This document shows, piece by piece, positions 63,943 through 64,000 of a stretch of DNA of 64,000 bases. The stretch's first letter is position 1. The number at the start of each line of letters is the position of its first letter. A model generated the notes under the pieces. It was not told where the DNA came from and ran no database searches. It saw only the letters and a list, made by a program, of their open reading frames with translations. Made by a program: the position numbers and the translations under genes. The stretch comes from Bremia lactucae (Eukaryota > Oomycota > Peronosporomycetes > Peronosporales > Peronosporaceae). The stretch lies in the NCBI RefSeq assembly GCF_004359215.1, contig NC_090611.1:5746188-5810187 (forward strand). Reading direction: 5' to 3'.

Positions 63943-64000
63943 CTGAGTTGTTAAACCCGTTAGTTCAATAGAACTAAGTGACTCTTTGAGTCTGAAATTC

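Noticed and set aside
1..64000. CRISPR arrays, bacterial operons, Shine-Dalgarno sites, prokaryotic terminators
   Set aside because: The sequence is eukaryotic; no regularly spaced short repeats or operon-like gene clusters are seen.
1..64000. tRNA genes
   Set aside because: No cloverleaf with A- and B-box spacing was noticed by eye; a tRNAscan run would be decisive.

Overview
The window is eukaryotic nuclear DNA from an oomycete, most likely a downy mildew or close relative (Peronosporaceae). The evidence is: (i) a piece of nuclear rDNA at 26020-26216 with the 3' end of 18S rRNA followed by an ITS1 start typical of Peronosporales; (ii) mostly intron-poor genes with oomycete-style proteins (a five-copy CCCH 'WRKY19-like' finger protein, an FHA-PP2C phosphatase); (iii) dense Ty3/Gypsy chromovirus, MULE and pogo/Tigger debris. 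Two runs of exactly 100 N (48124-48223, 63495-63594) are scaffold gaps. Species cannot be named from this.

Layout. 1-2200: 3' end of a chromovirus of family A. 2490-7018: family B element on the minus strand. 7022-9875: 3' part of a family C element (+). 9876-13056: family D gag scrap and a MULE. 13879-16060: pogo-like transposase pseudogene with a solo LTR inserted. 17588-22181: two apparently intact host genes (single-pass membrane mucin-like protein; tandem FHA + PP2C phosphatase with one 80-bp intron). 22797-30374: family C element (+) carrying captured rDNA, a pasted RT fragment and a nested solo LTR. 30375-39191: chimeric block of A (+) and B (-) elements. 39197-46185: MULE, family D, A and C fragments. 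46638-48123: B LTR joined to a Ty1/Copia fragment. 48224-55379: gene island (CaaX-ending repeat protein, CCCH-finger protein, armadillo-type protein, C2H2/coiled-coil protein, half of a small secreted protein). 55380-62001: near full-length family A element that splits that small gene; its signal-peptide half lies at 62002-62124. 62240-63942: second MULE and another B LTR.

The most interesting signal is a gene-like reading frame on the strand opposite to gag-pol, between the end of pol and the 3' LTR, in all three chromovirus families. Its ATG lies about 120-220 bp inside the 3' LTR, it runs back towards pol, and in families B and C it overlaps the chromodomain codons of pol in antisense. The predicted protein has an Ala/Ser/acidic N-terminal part (families A and B share a DPSL-x-VDY motif), a middle domain ending in a PCL-[ST]-WGD-[ST]-C-x-CC signature (B and C), and a charged helical C-terminal part. 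Between families the aligned codons differ mostly at synonymous positions in the two motifs, which points to selection on the antisense protein. I recognise no family for it.

Most retroelement coding regions here are broken by stops, frameshifts, deletions and inverted junctions; only short intact stretches remain. Junctions at 7020, 32165, 43703 and 47200 join unrelated element segments and could be biological (template switching, ectopic repair) or assembly errors.
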